Below, one piece after another: positions 12,218 through 24,608 of a DNA stretch of 64,000 bases. The translations under genes and the position numbers were made by a program. Below the pieces are notes generated by a model, which was given only the letters and a program-made list of their open reading frames with translations, ran no database searches and was not told where the DNA came from. The DNA lies in NCBI GenBank assembly GCA_011032825.1, contig JAADJZ010000030.1:62001-126000 (forward strand), given 5' to 3'. The number at the start of each line of letters is the position of its first letter. Within the stretch, counting starts at the first letter, position 1. This DNA comes from Massariosphaeria phaeospora. Lineage: Eukaryota > Ascomycota > Dothideomycetes > Pleosporales.

Positions 12218-12396
12218 ATTGTTGGCTGTGGGGGAGAAGAGATGCGCGAGCTGGCCGTCACAAACTTGTGACAGTGCTGGTCAGCTCCAAACGCTAGCCG
12301 AAAGGGGGAACGCACGAAACCTTATCGATTAGAGGCCGCCGTCACGAAAGCGCGAGCCTACCGCTGCAGGAACCCGTGGACAACAACCTCGCACAC
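12218..12396. promoter_or_regulatory. Shared promoter of ISN1 and MED17
   Basis: Two start codons face away from each other across 179 bp, so this stretch must serve both. It includes a short GTCACAAACTTGTGAC palindrome near 12258-12273 that could be a regulator site; that role is inference. Confidence 0.5.
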
Positions 12397-14483
12397 ATGT
12401 CTGGAGCGGGCACCACAACAGAAGTGGCTCTCAGGCCATGGCCAGCCCCGGTAAACCAGGCGCTTTCCAAAGAAGCCATCCACTCGCAGATTGGACAGCT
12501 CGCGGCTGAGCGCGGCCATCTACGCGGCATCACAGAGAAGGCACTCCACGAAGAGATCGCGACAGGGAAAGATGCGCCGAAGGAAACTACAGGACAGGAT
12601 GAAGAGGACGGAGAGGCTGCAACGCATGAGAAGAAGAACGAGCCTACAACAATAGAGAAGCTTGAAGACATCTTCCGCGCAAAGGTTGACATGGTCAGCG
12701 CTTTGAAGTAAGTGAACAGCCAGCGCATGTCATTATCTTGCGCCCGCTGACATGCTTACAGCGTTGTCGCTTGGAATGCTGCTGGCGCCCTCGATCTAGT
12801 CGCACTCATGCTTTCGCGAGACCCAACCAAAGTCTTGGACAACTCCTTCAGTGCACACTTCAAGGCGCAAAACGTTCCCAAGGGCGCGTTTGGTGTGGAC
12901 AGGGGAACTCCCCCCGATAGATCGGATCAACACGATGAATCGCTACGAAACGCCGAGGATGAGAGGAGACACCAGCTTGTGGCAAGAGGGTCAAGCATGG
13001 ACGCCCTTGACTGGGCTACAGATAACATTCTCAAGGCCGCCACAGAACTGGAAACTGGAGTTCGAAAAGAGACAAAGTATTGGGCAGAGATAATGTCCAT
13101 ATCCGAGAAAGGCTGGTCGATTCAGCGGTCTCGGAGGGGTGTGCGGCACGCTCCATTCGCCGTGCGTTACGGGCATTCGGAAGGTAAGTTCCTACGGTCC
13201 TGGTCCACTCCTATTCTGATGCTTGCGTAGCTAGCGATCATTTCAAGGCACGTGGGCTGGCGCCTCTACGTATGGATAGAGACGGCAGTATTATCTTGGA
13301 TCCAGCTCTAGCTCTGAAGCCCAAAGTTCTGCGCGTGCGAATAAGCGATCATGGTCGCGTCACAGGTACTTCCAAGCTTCCGAGTAAAGGCGAGGTGACA
13401 GAGCTCGCCTTAGAGAATTCTATTCAGCTCGCGCGAGATTCCTTCTTTGAAGAAGACTTATATCATGAGATGTGTTTGGAAAGCAGGCAGCTGGTTGCCT
13501 ACGGGGTTGAGATTAGAGACTCGGCCATTCATATCGTTTCACCCAGCTTAAGCAACCCAGCAACACATCGCACGATCATGATCGATTGTATATTGCGAGA
13601 GGAAACCAGCCAGGGAAGTCATGAGCAACCCCTTGACTGGCTTGCGCAGAACGTTGCTGAAGCCCTACGTTTCCTACTGGCTCATGAGCATCGCATGCGA
13701 CGTTTCCAGAGATCTCAGCTTCCACACCCGCTCACGCAACAGAAACGGACGACCCGGACCCCGCCGCTACTGCGCACTCTCCTTTCTGTCTTTAGTCATG
13801 TCAATGCCGTCAACTCAGTATCTGCATATCTTGCTGTACTTGCAAGGACCTTTAGCAGTGCTGGCATAGGGTGCTCGCTGCAGGTTACTGGTGAGTCCTC
13901 TTGGAAAAAGCTCACAACCCTGATACGAGAATCAACGCGGAAAGATATATCCGCAGTGGACCAGCTTTTCGAAGTCTTCACCAAACACTTGGATGGCGTG
14001 GTCACATTATCTCTGCCTTCCTCCAGCGGGGCGGAACCTGAGGTTATCACCATTGCGACGCGGACTTACATCGGGCCTCCCACTTTCGGCGCAGAGCATA
14101 AAGTGACAATTCCGCCCTCCATGGCTTCGGTACTCAACCTCTCCTCAGATCAAAAGCGGGACTTCAAGTTCTCATCTAGCGAGGGGGTCACGTCTTATCT
14201 AGACTGGATTCTCTCGCTTGACCTGACGCATTCACTGCTGCTTGAATTGTATCGTGGCAGAGCCACCTTGCAGAGTAAAGAGCCCCAGATCACAATAGGT
14301 TCCAAGGTGGGAAAGAGACCGATTGACAAGGATGTCACGATTGAGGTTGCAGACGGAGAATTGAGGGCGTCTTTGAAGCATTCTTCGGAGCATGATAGTA
14401 GTGGTCGTGAAGGGACGTTCGTCTGGGATGGTTCTAACGGTCAACCGACTTTACAGGCCATGGTCAAGAGCTGGGTAGGGTAA
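12397..14483 (+). CDS. MED17: Mediator complex subunit 17 (MED17/SRB4)
   Basis: Head-module scaffold subunit of Mediator, needed for RNA polymerase II initiation. Exons 12397-12707, 12762-13183, 13231-14483; 661 residues. Introns of 54 and 47 bp have GTAAGT donors. The start is the ATG giving MSGAGTTTEVALRPWP; a GTG seven codons upstream is ignored. Family features: an N-terminal helical segment ending in DMVSALNVVAWNAAGALDLV, then the conserved WSIQRSRRGVRHAPFAVRYG and HSEASDHFKARGLAPLRMD blocks. The C-terminal half is typical of fungal MED17. The annotation rests on recalled motif similarity; the frame is continuous through all joins. Confidence 0.9.
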
Positions 14484-14880
14484 ACTCAGGTTTATGGGCA
14501 ATGCCGCTCAAGTACCAAGGTATGACCATTAGGAAACTCATAACGAATGCACATTGGAGGAGCTCATATGGTGGTTGAATGGGACCTGCATCTGCGGAAG
14601 CCAGATGCACGCGCGTAATGATTTGGTGGGGCTGCGGGTCCATACCACCTCGACCTGAGAGTACCTAGCCTCGCAGCAGCTTGGAATCATATCCTTGCTA
14701 CTTCAATCTGCTCGCAATAATGACATGTCATGACGTTCAAGGTACGATGACATCTTAGACCAGACAACGAAAAACAAGCATGACTGCCGATGCAGATGCA
14801 AAGTTCAATTCGACCCACCACTTTAGAGGCAGCTGGTCAATTCTAGGTTTGCTGGACGTACCTTGCTACTGTATCGCACC
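14484..14880. other. Intergenic, promoter of MRJP-like gene
   Basis: No reading frame of interest. The last ~100 bp before 14881 form the leader of the secreted-protein gene. Confidence 0.5.
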
Positions 14881-16322
14881 ATGTCTTCATTGAAACTGTT
14901 GCTCCTCGTTCTCTTCCCTACTTTCACGGCGACGCAGCAATTGCCTTCGGACCCAGGTGTTGCAGGCCCGCCGTTAGAAATTGTGCATCTGTACAACGAT
15001 CAATGGCCTACAGGCAAGCAGAAACTCTGTTACATCCTTCTATCGACTATTGACTCTGTTTAATATAGGCATCACGGTTTCACAAGATGGGCGTAAATTC
15101 TCAAACTACCCGCCAGGCCTAGACGCGAACAACACCAACGATGGATCCAACGGCAAATATACCGTCGCCGAGCTCATAGGCAGTGATTCAGAGACCCCGT
15201 ATCCGAATGCTGAAATCAACAGTCCTCCGGGCGGTGCTATCAACTACACCACATATCCTCCCAGTACGTCCTCACTTCCCAATTCCTACCAGCCCTATCC
15301 CACTCACCATCAACACATCGATTAGTCTAACCCCACCCCAGCCGGTGCAAACCACCAAACGCACCTCATCGGCGTCCAATCCGTAGTGCTCGACCCCCTC
15401 GACCGCCTCTGGATCCTCGACACGGGGCGCGCCCTCACCCCCGACGGTGTCCTCGTCCCAGCCTCGTACGGCGGCCCCAAACTCGTCTGCGTCTCGCTGT
15501 CCACCAACAGCGTGGTGCGCACCATCGTATTCCCCCCGACAGTCGCATACCCGGACTCGTATCTCAACGACGTGCGCTTCGACTTGCGCGGCGGTGGCGG
15601 CGTCGCCTATATTACCGACTCGTCGTCCGAAGGCCGCAACGGGATCATCGTCGTGGATCTGGGGAGCGGGGAGAGCTGGCGCCATCTAGATGGCACGCCG
15701 GAAGTGCGGCCGGAGCGCGGCTTCGTCGCGTTTGTCTGGGGCACGCCGCTGTACTACATCCCGAGTCCCGGGCAACCGCTGACAACAGCGCCGCTGGGTG
15801 CAGACGGCATCGCCTTGTCAGCAGACGGCCAGCATCTGTTCTGGGGCTCCGTCGGCGGCCGCACGCTCTACAGTATCCCGACCGAAAGACTACGCGATAG
15901 ATCCCAGAACTCCGAGTTGCTGGCCCAGGCGAGCATAGTGAATAGAGGCCAGCGAGGCGTCAGTGATGGCTTTGAGACGGACTCGAATGGCTTCATCTAC
16001 GCGGGCAACCTGGAACAAAGCGCGATTTCCTTCTACAATCCGAAGAATGCGTCGACGAGCATGTTTGTGCGGGATCCGAGGATCAATTGGTCAGATACGT
16101 GTAAGTCTTCTTCTGTTCGGTGTGCTGAGAGCTGGGTGGACATTTACTTACTGTCGAACAGTGTCGGTTGGGAGTGATGGATATCTTTACTTTACGAACA
16201 ATCAGCTAAGTCTTGGGAGTGCGTTCTTCCCTGGCACCGACCGGAGACAGAGACCGTTTGTGTTGTTCAGGGCCAAGTTGCCTGAAAATGGATCGAGGGT
16301 ATCGTTACTAGATGGGCTTTAG
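14881..16322 (+). CDS. Secreted MRJP/yellow-family protein
   Basis: Exons 14881-15013, 15069-15263, 15342-16100, 16162-16322; 415 residues. A clear signal peptide (MSSLKLLLLVLFPTFTATQQ) predicts secretion. The body has the six-bladed propeller features of the major royal jelly/yellow family: QTHLIGVQSVVLDPLDRLW, ILDTGRALTP, YLNDVRFDLR, AYITDSSSEGRNGIIVVDL, GADGIALSADGQHLFWGSVGGR and a C-terminal SDGYLYFTNNQLSLG. Intron 1 uses a GC donor (CAG|GCAAGC), the rare GC-AG class; the other two are GT-AG. The substrate is unknown; fungal members are uncharacterised secreted proteins. The stop codon coincides with the end of a repeat copy, so the native C-terminus may have been altered. Confidence 0.88.
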
Positions 16323-16441
16323 GCAATCCTCTTGGCAGTATAGCAGATTCCAGCAGTTGGTAAACTGATTACCTCCATCTCTACAAAGCCCTACTGTATC
16401 TACTATACTAGGTATTGTCTTAGTAGAGATTGTATAGTAGA
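16322..16441 (-). repeat. MITE-like dispersed repeat, copy D (inverted)
   Basis: Reverse-complement copy. Its terminus GGCAATCCTCTT starts at the last base of the upstream gene's stop codon. The core (revcomp GACAATACCTAGTATAGTAG, ATACAGTAGGGCTTTGT) matches copies B and C. The far end is degenerate. It sits between the MRJP-like gene and the RRM gene, within the latter's promoter region. Confidence 0.7.
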
Positions 16442-16729
16442 CGGGTACGGACTCCGGAAACGGTGCGTCGGGAACAAGTTACGCCACCGCCCCAGCCACA
16501 AAGTGGCGCAGGCAGCACGTCGAAACGGCTACGTCATGGGCCGCGTGCTAGCTCGTCCCGCCAAACTGCTCCGCCCCTCGCTGCATCCCCCGCACATAAA
16601 AACACCCCCGCCGACACCACCTATCTATCACCACCCTACCCATACACCTCAGCAACTTCTACTGTGCCTAACAAGCTCCATTCTACACATATTCTCTCCA
16701 TCCCAACCAATCCACACACATCACACGCA

Positions 16730-17470
16730 ATGTCTTCGACCGTACACGTTGAGGGTATCTCCACCAAGACCAACGAGGATGAGGTCAAGTCCTTCTTCAG
16801 CTTCTGCGGCAAGATCCAGTCCATCTCGGTAACGCCGACCGACGACAACACGCAGTCTGCCACCGTCACCTTCGAGAAGGCGGCCGCAGCCAAGACGGCC
16901 ATGCTCCTCGACAGCACCCAACTCGGTCCCAACTCGGTGCACGTCACCGCTGCCAAGTCCATCGACGAGGTTGCTGGCGACAAGGCGGCCTCGGCCGAAG
17001 ATGCCAAGGATGGCGACCACAATATTGAGCAGGAAGAGAAGCCCCGCAGCCGCATCATCGCCGAATACCTCGCCCACGGCTACGCTATCTCCGACAAGGC
17101 CATCGAGCGTGCCCTCACTTTCGACCAGCAACACGGCTACAGCAACACCTTCACAAATACGCTTAAAAACTTCGACCAGCGTTTCCAGGCTACCCAGAAG
17201 GCGCAGGCCGTCGACAGCAAGCTCGGTTTGACCGAGAAGGCCTTCGCTGGCTGGCGCGGCTTGACGAGCTACTTCGACAAGGCCGCTGGTACGCCCACCG
17301 GCCAGAAGCTGAGGGGGTTCTATGAAACAGGCAACAAGACAGTCCTCGATGTCCACAATGAGGCTCGCCATCTAGCCGACCTGAAGGGTAACAAGGAAGG
17401 TGGCGCGTCGGCTGAGAAACCGGCCGGAGAGGAGTCCAAAACACCCACTACTGCCGAGAAGACTGCATAA
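16730..17470 (+). CDS. RRM protein of the Vip1 type
   Basis: Single exon, 246 residues. An N-terminal RRM spans about residues 3-75: STVHVEGIS is the RNP2-like strand and SATVTFEKAAAAKTA the RNP1-like region, which lacks the usual aromatic residues. A charged linker follows, then a conserved helical region (RSRIIAEYLAHGYAISDKAI, ALTFDQQHGYSNTF, KAFAGWRGLTSYFDKAA). The layout matches fission-yeast Vip1-like proteins. The highly biased CT/CA-rich leader and an ATAAAA at about 16595 suggest strong expression. RNA binding is known for the fold; the target is unknown. It is unrelated to the kinase VIP1 at the other end of the window. Confidence 0.85.
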   Translation: MSSTVHVEGISTKTNEDEVKSFFSFCGKIQSISVTPTDDNTQSATVTFEKAAAAKTAMLLDSTQLGPNSVHVTAAKSIDEVAGDKAASAEDAKDGDHNIEQEEKPRSRIIAEYLAHGYAISDKAIERALTFDQQHGYSNTFTNTLKNFDQRFQATQKAQAVDSKLGLTEKAFAGWRGLTSYFDKAAGTPTGQKLRGFYETGNKTVLDVHNEARHLADLKGNKEGGASAEKPAGEESKTPTTAEKTA

Positions 17471-17750
17471 ACGCGCTAAAATGGGAAGGAAACGGAGATC
17501 CTATTTCCCTACTAGCCCATTTCGAAGCTATGGATGGACAACATGACGTGACAGCTAGCAATACCAATGAAGGCTACTCTAGATGGAGTTATGGTTAATG
17601 AATACCTCGATACCTCTTAGTGGATTAATCCAACACTGCATACCAAGTTTCACAAGACTATCTTCGTTTGCATGGTGACTCGTGATGACCATTATAGATT
17701 ACCCGATGGCGCACAGTGTCTTGTCCCAACCTTTACATCTTTTGACTTTA

Positions 17751-17862
17751 GCAAGCCCTAGTTAGACATTACCCAGTATGCTAGATACAGTAGGGCTTTG
17801 TAAAGATAGAAGTAGGCTATCTACTTATTGCTGAAATATCCTAGGCTGTCAAGAGGATCGCC
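17751..17862 (+). repeat. MITE-like dispersed repeat, copy C
   Basis: Right terminus AAGAGGATCGCC is perfect. The left part is shortened or rearranged (GCAAGCCCTAGTTAGACATT in place of the full TIR). The core GTATGCTAGATACAGTAGGG is near-identical to copy B. Confidence 0.65.
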
Positions 17863-18084
17863 GGCGGTCGTGCTTGCGAGTAAAGGTCGCGTTCGCAGGC
17901 TTATCCCACGGGATGTGTTTGCCGAGTGCAAAGGGATACAGAAGTTTGGCACCGATGATGTAGACACTGTAGCGTGCGGCTCCGCTTTCACATGCTAGTG
18001 CTACCCTTTTCTGCGCTCTCTCTCAGCCCGCCCGCTACCTAGGACCCTGTTATAATTCGTTTCTATTGCGCACCTAGGTAACAA

Positions 18085-18213
18085 GCCTACCCTCTTACTC
18101 TGCAAGTTCTATGTAGACAATACCTAGTATGCTAGATACAATAAAGCTCCGTGAAGATAAGAGTAGGCTATCTACCTATTGCTAATTACTTTTAAGCTGT
18201 CAAAAGGATCGCC
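18085..18213 (+). repeat. MITE-like dispersed repeat, copy B
   Basis: Most complete copy with both termini (GCCTACCCTCTT and AAAAGGATCGCC), 129 bp, no coding capacity. Differences from the other copies are mostly C/T and G/A, consistent with decay by repeat-induced point mutation; that mechanism is inference. Confidence 0.7.
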
Positions 18214-18765
18214 TGAAGTCTTCTATGCCCGTAATATCGGCAATGAACTCTGCTAGGGAGGTGCCAGCCTCACAGCTCACGCGTCTGCTGTACCTTAAAT
18301 CTCGCGAGGTTCAGAAAGATCAGTTGTCATTTAGCACCGCATTCTGGTAGGGGGTGACGACTCTATGGCCGCTTAGTTCAAGATCACAACATATACTAGA
18401 GAGTGGGGAGAAAGATTTTCGCGAACCTATGGACAACGCTGACTGTCCCTATAGATTATGCTAAAGACCTTTCTGACAATCCCCTTGGGCATATCGTTAC
18501 AGAGCTAGCCCTTGACAGTGTATTCCTCTACTTGCTGGCCGCATTCGCTACCCTTTGAGAGGACCAAGACAGTCCGTTGTTCAATGACAATGTCGCATGC
18601 AAACACGTTGGCATCGGCACAATGCTGGTGTACATTGTTAGAACCTCGCGATAAGGTTCCGAGGACACAATGTTGACTATCACTTAACTTCATATAAAAA
18701 TCCAAAACTCTCCTTCCGTCTGGTTCCACACGGATTTGAACACCCTACCACCAGAAACAAGCACC

Positions 18766-19347
18766 ATGTACTCAACCGCCGCCTCGCCAGACGCTCAGCG
18801 TGTAGACTCTAGAGCCGTCGATTCGCCTAGTCGACGTATGCCTCCCGTTCCTCCTCAAGTATACCCACAACGGGGCGCACACTCTCAGGACGCTCGGAAC
18901 GCACCACCCACCGCCATGTCGTATTTCATGGCTCGAGGGTCTGACGGCCAAGCTGTTGAACTAGAGGCACCTCTGGGTACCCACCCTCGAGTTGGCGCGC
19001 AGGTGGCATTCGAAATCATGGTAGAGCACGATAGCTCCTGCTCTTACCAGGATGATCACCCACACCAAGACCTTGATCCGGTCGGTCATCATCGCGGCCT
19101 GTCTGAGTCTAACAAAATGGGCCAACCTAGGTATGTACCTGCTGAGCCACAAAGGCAGTATGAGCGAGGCACATCCTTCCGCGGCCCGAGGGACCTCCTT
19201 CATGATGGCATACCAGCGCGCCCGTTTCACGATGATGTACCCGTGTTTCCAGGTAATGTTTCGCGACTTGCTCGTATGAAGACACGTTTATCGCTGAAAT
19301 GCGCGGGTGTCGTCGCCTCCCTCAAAAAGCCAATCGGTGCTTGCTAG
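18766..19347 (+). CDS. Hypothetical protein, no recognised family
   Basis: Single open frame of 193 residues from the ATG at 18766 (MYSTAASPDAQRVDSR), rich in Pro, His, Arg and Asp, with no domain, signal peptide or membrane segment. A GTAATG near 19252 could be a splice donor, so the true C-terminus may differ. It lies between a repeat cluster and the kinesin gene and may be lineage-specific or spurious. Confidence 0.3.
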   Translation: MYSTAASPDAQRVDSRAVDSPSRRMPPVPPQVYPQRGAHSQDARNAPPTAMSYFMARGSDGQAVELEAPLGTHPRVGAQVAFEIMVEHDSSCSYQDDHPHQDLDPVGHHRGLSESNKMGQPRYVPAEPQRQYERGTSFRGPRDLLHDGIPARPFHDDVPVFPGNVSRLARMKTRLSLKCAGVVASLKKPIGAC

Positions 19348-19852
19348 ATCACGGGTGCGGTCTGTTCCCGAGGTCGTGTCCAGGACAGGTAGGTCTCCGG
19401 GATTGCTAATGAGTTAGCCTCTTGGAGACACTGTTAGTTGTTAGTACTGAGATAGAGACATAACCAAATCAGGCTCCGCTATGAGCTCGTGAAAACTTTC
19501 TCGTGAGACAGAGACATTGAATTGATACGATATACCATGAGCCTGACATCTGCGACGTGAGTTTACTTGTGATATGCCCGAACTTCGCACCCGACGTAGG
19601 TGGTAGATTCTAATCCATTCCATGGCTTCAGCCAGGTCAGAAACCAATATCGTGGTATAGTCGACACCTGCAAGATGTGGCTGAAATCAGGCACGAAAAT
19701 TAGATACGCGGTCGCGCTTTGGTTTCCCAGGCAACCGCGCGCTTGTTGATCTCAGCCACCCCACCTGTACTACGGCCGCACCAAACCGGCACACTATCGA
19801 ACACCGCCGAACACCACCCGACACACCATACCTGCTCCCCAGACAAGCACAA
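19348..19852. other. Intergenic, kinesin upstream region
   Basis: No supported gene. The last ~100 bp are CA-rich leader sequence before the kinesin start. Confidence 0.45.
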
Positions 19853-22170
19853 ATGGCCATGGAACCGCCACCCCGACCGTCGAGCTCGCTCTTCGATGTC
19901 TACCTGCGCCTGCGACCGTCGAATGCTGCTAGTGCGCGTTTCCTCGACGTCGAGGAGCCCGAGGCAGAGCATCCAACGCACATCACCATCAAGCCGCCCA
20001 CCAACGACACGCGCAAACGTGCCGTCGAGCGATTTGCTTTCACGCGCGTATACGAAGAAGATGCGACGCAGTCGGAGCTGTTCAAGAGCACAGGCGCCGT
20101 GGACCTGATTGAGGGAGTATTGGGCGCTCCCGGCCATCACGGACGGGATGGATTGCTTGCGACACTGGGTGTCACTGGATCTGGCAAGGTACTGTTCTGC
20201 TTTCGCAATCTGCCCTAAAACGTCTTTGCTAACTAACTCCATGCAGAGTCACACAATTCTCGGCACCAAATCGCAGCGTGGACTCACCCAGATGGCCCTC
20301 GACGTCCTCTTCCAGACTACCGAGAAGCAGCTTGTCCAGTCCTTCTATGGCGCGCCCGCCTTCTCCTCCCTCGCTGTGGCGGACGTGGCCGAAGCACACA
20401 TGTACACGGCCACCGCCTTCCTGGACTCACTGTATGGTGACAATCAATCCGAGCGCTTCCCCTCCCGAGCCCAGACGCCCATGCCGGTTAGTCCCCATTC
20501 TTCTAAGATCGATGGTCTCTCCTCTGACCCCCAATTGTCCCCTACTTCCCATCCCAAGACTTCCCAGACTCTGTATCCCGCTTTTCCGCCAACTTTCTCT
20601 GGCCGGCCAAGTGCAAACATTCATTCCATCCGTCCTGTCACGGGCAATCTGTCGAGCATCTCTCGCTCTACTGCGAATCTAAACTCACCACAAAAAAAGG
20701 ATTGCAGCTCATTCCTTACCAATGGCGCAACGCGGTCGAAGAACATCCCACGACCTTCCACACTACCACAATCTCCGACCGTCACCGACATCGAAATACC
20801 CGCGGATCCGAGCGCTGAGTATGCCATCGTCATTTCCATGTACGAAGTCTACAACGACCGCATCTTCGATCTCTTGGTTGGGAATGCAAACAAGTTCAAA
20901 CACCCCAATGTCAAGCGCCGCTCGTTGTTATTCAAGAGCACGGAACAGAGTCCCGACCGCAAAGTCGTTGCTGGGCTAACCAAAATTATCTGTGGCAGCT
21001 TCGAGGAAGCTCTCATGGTACTTGAGACTGGACTAATGGAGCGCAAAGTGGCAGGAACCGGCAGCAACGCCGTGAGTTCGCGGAGTCACGGCTTCTTCTG
21101 CATTGAAGTCAAGAAGAGAGACGCACAACGAACCAGTCCATGGTCGAGTAGCACACTCACGATAGTGGACTTGGCTGGGTCTGAACGGGCTCGCAATGCG
21201 AAGACAGCAGGTGCTACTCTTGCGGAAGCGGGCAAAATCAACGAGTCCTTGATGTATCTTGGTCAGTGTATGCAGATGCAATCCGACAACCAAGACGGCT
21301 CAAGGGTATGTACTGCCTCCTCTCAGCGGTTATGTTTACTAACGCGTGTGGTAGAATGTGGTTCCTTTCCGGCAGTGCAAACTCACAGAGCTTCTTTTCT
21401 CCAACTCCTTCCCCTCTGCCAGCCGGCATACGCATAGTCACCAGCCGCAGAAATCGACCATGATCGTTACCGCAGATCCCAAAGGAGACTTCAATGCTAC
21501 CTCCCAGATCTTACGCTACTCAGCCCTGGCCCGCGAAGTCACCGTACCCCGTATACCCTCAACCACCTCCACCATCTTCTCTGGCACCCCTCTCAAGTCC
21601 AGCACCACCTCGTCCGGCCGCACAACGCCGTCAGCCGTCCTGGAAGAGCTCGAGAGCGCCAATGCTGAGATCGCGCGCCTAACCGCCGACATCGAAATCT
21701 TCGCACTCCGTTTCACAGAAGAAACTGGGCGCCGTAAAGCCGCCGAGAAGAGCTGGAGCGCAGCCGAAGACTACATGATCGAACTGGAGCAAGAAATCCG
21801 CAACGACTGCTTCGCGGAAATGGAAGCCGCAGTCGACCAGGAGCGGCGCCGCTGGCAGACTGCCCTAGACAACGAGCAGGACAACCAACAAGCACATCTC
21901 GACTCCAAGATCGACGTTGTCATCAAGGCGACCAAGGCCCAGATGCGCGATCAAGGGGACATCAAGGTCTACGAGGACCCGGGTCCGGAGCTGAGGGATC
22001 GAGTGGACGAATTGGAGCGCGAGAACTATACGTTGAGAGCCAAGTTGGAGGCCGCAGAGAGGGAGAACCAGCATCGCAGTGCGAGTCCCGTCAAGAAGAT
22101 GCGGGTTCTCAAGGCGAAGAAATGGGAGGATCCAGAGGCAACATTGAGGGGTGGCCTGAACGATGATTAA
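19853..22170 (+). CDS. Divergent kinesin motor protein (possibly kinesin-6-like)
   Basis: ATP-driven microtubule motor. Exons 19853-20188, 20247-21305, 21355-22170; 736 residues; introns of 58 and 49 bp. Motor landmarks in order: VYLRLRP strand, P-loop LGVTGSGKSHT (usual form GQTGSGKT), VISMYEVYNDRIFDLL, switch I NAVSSRSHGFF, switch II VDLAGSERA, FRQCKLTELLF, and the closing NATSQILRYSALAREV. About 110 Ser/Pro-rich residues are inserted between the DSLYGDN segment and EYAIVISMYEVYN; a large insert at this site is a kinesin-6 habit. After the motor, about 200 residues of coiled coil and a basic tail. The subfamily is uncertain; the kinesin call is firm. Confidence 0.85.
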
Positions 22171-22697
22171 ATGAGTGCATGAACGGCGTTGGTGGAGTCT
22201 TGGATCATGATGATGACGGCGTTTGGACTGATTGTCCTGTGTGTATACCTCGTTAGCGGGTTGTTGGAGTTGCCGGCTGTCTTCATGCCACAGACACCTT
22301 TGTAATGAACTCCTGGATAGTCCGAAGATTTTTCGGTGCCCAAAAAACCAACCCCCTTTTGTTATCATGCGGTTAGTCATACATATTCTAATGGCTCTGT
22401 TTGCCTCACAGTGAGTGAGTGAGGACGAAAGTATTGTTCCTTGAATGCATATGAATTCTTCATTACTCATGTCATACTAATCTAACTGGCCCGGTGTCTC
22501 TCTCCCCCCAAGACTACTTGCCTTTCGTGACACTGCTTGCCCTACCATCCATCTACAGGTAGAGCAGAAGCAATACTTTTCATCCCGTAGCCCAAGCCGG
22601 ACCCTAACGCCAAGTCCGTTCCGCATCAAAAACGTCTAGTGGAGGGAGGAGAAGTAGATGAGTCGGTATATGCGAGACGCCACAACGGGGCCATCAA
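22171..22697. other. Convergent intergenic region
   Basis: 3' flanks of the kinesin and arginine-methyltransferase genes. No frame or RNA gene was seen. Confidence 0.5.
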
Positions 22698-24074
<1,377 letters not shown>

Positions 24075-24608
24075 GTCTACCAACAAGCAGAGGGCGGGCT
24101 TTGGGGACGAGGTGGAGGTACAGAGGAAGCAAAGACTGCTGGACCTTTTTTGGGCTGCAGATGCGCGGGTGAAATTTCACCGGTGCACGGGCCTCTACGC
24201 CCCCCGCTAAGTACCCATGCCGCTACCTCCACCGTGGATGCAACATGTCAGGTCCTTGGTACAACAAGTAAAGTGACCTGCACTGTTGCAGAGATCCGCA
24301 CGAGCCGGACTGAAGAGTATCAATGTAATATCTCAGATATCACAGTCAGCTACGAACGCCCGGAACTTTCAAGACACCACCACACTGCCAAAATCATCCA
24401 TCATACAACTTATGTCGAATAAAAGGAAGAGAAAAGCGAGAAGAGAGGGGCTAGTCCACGCGTTTTACTAGGAAATCCAGGATGAGAGGGGTATATTTGC
24501 AATTGCAACCTTTTCCCGTCATCAATTGTTCGTCATGCGTCAGGCTCATATCATTACAGTCGTGTCATAGTCGTCAATCTCATGCTTGCTTTTCTCTGCC
24601 GGCAGTCT
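24075..24608. other. Intergenic, HMT1 promoter
   Basis: HMT1 upstream region followed by the 3' flank of the next gene. No supported gene. Confidence 0.5.

Larger units (their letters stand above)
17471..18765. other. Intergenic with two repeat copies
   Basis: 1.3 kb without a supported gene. Two copies of the dispersed repeat lie in the middle in the same orientation about 330 bp apart. A 74-codon minus frame (18505-18729) has no recognisable features. Confidence 0.5.
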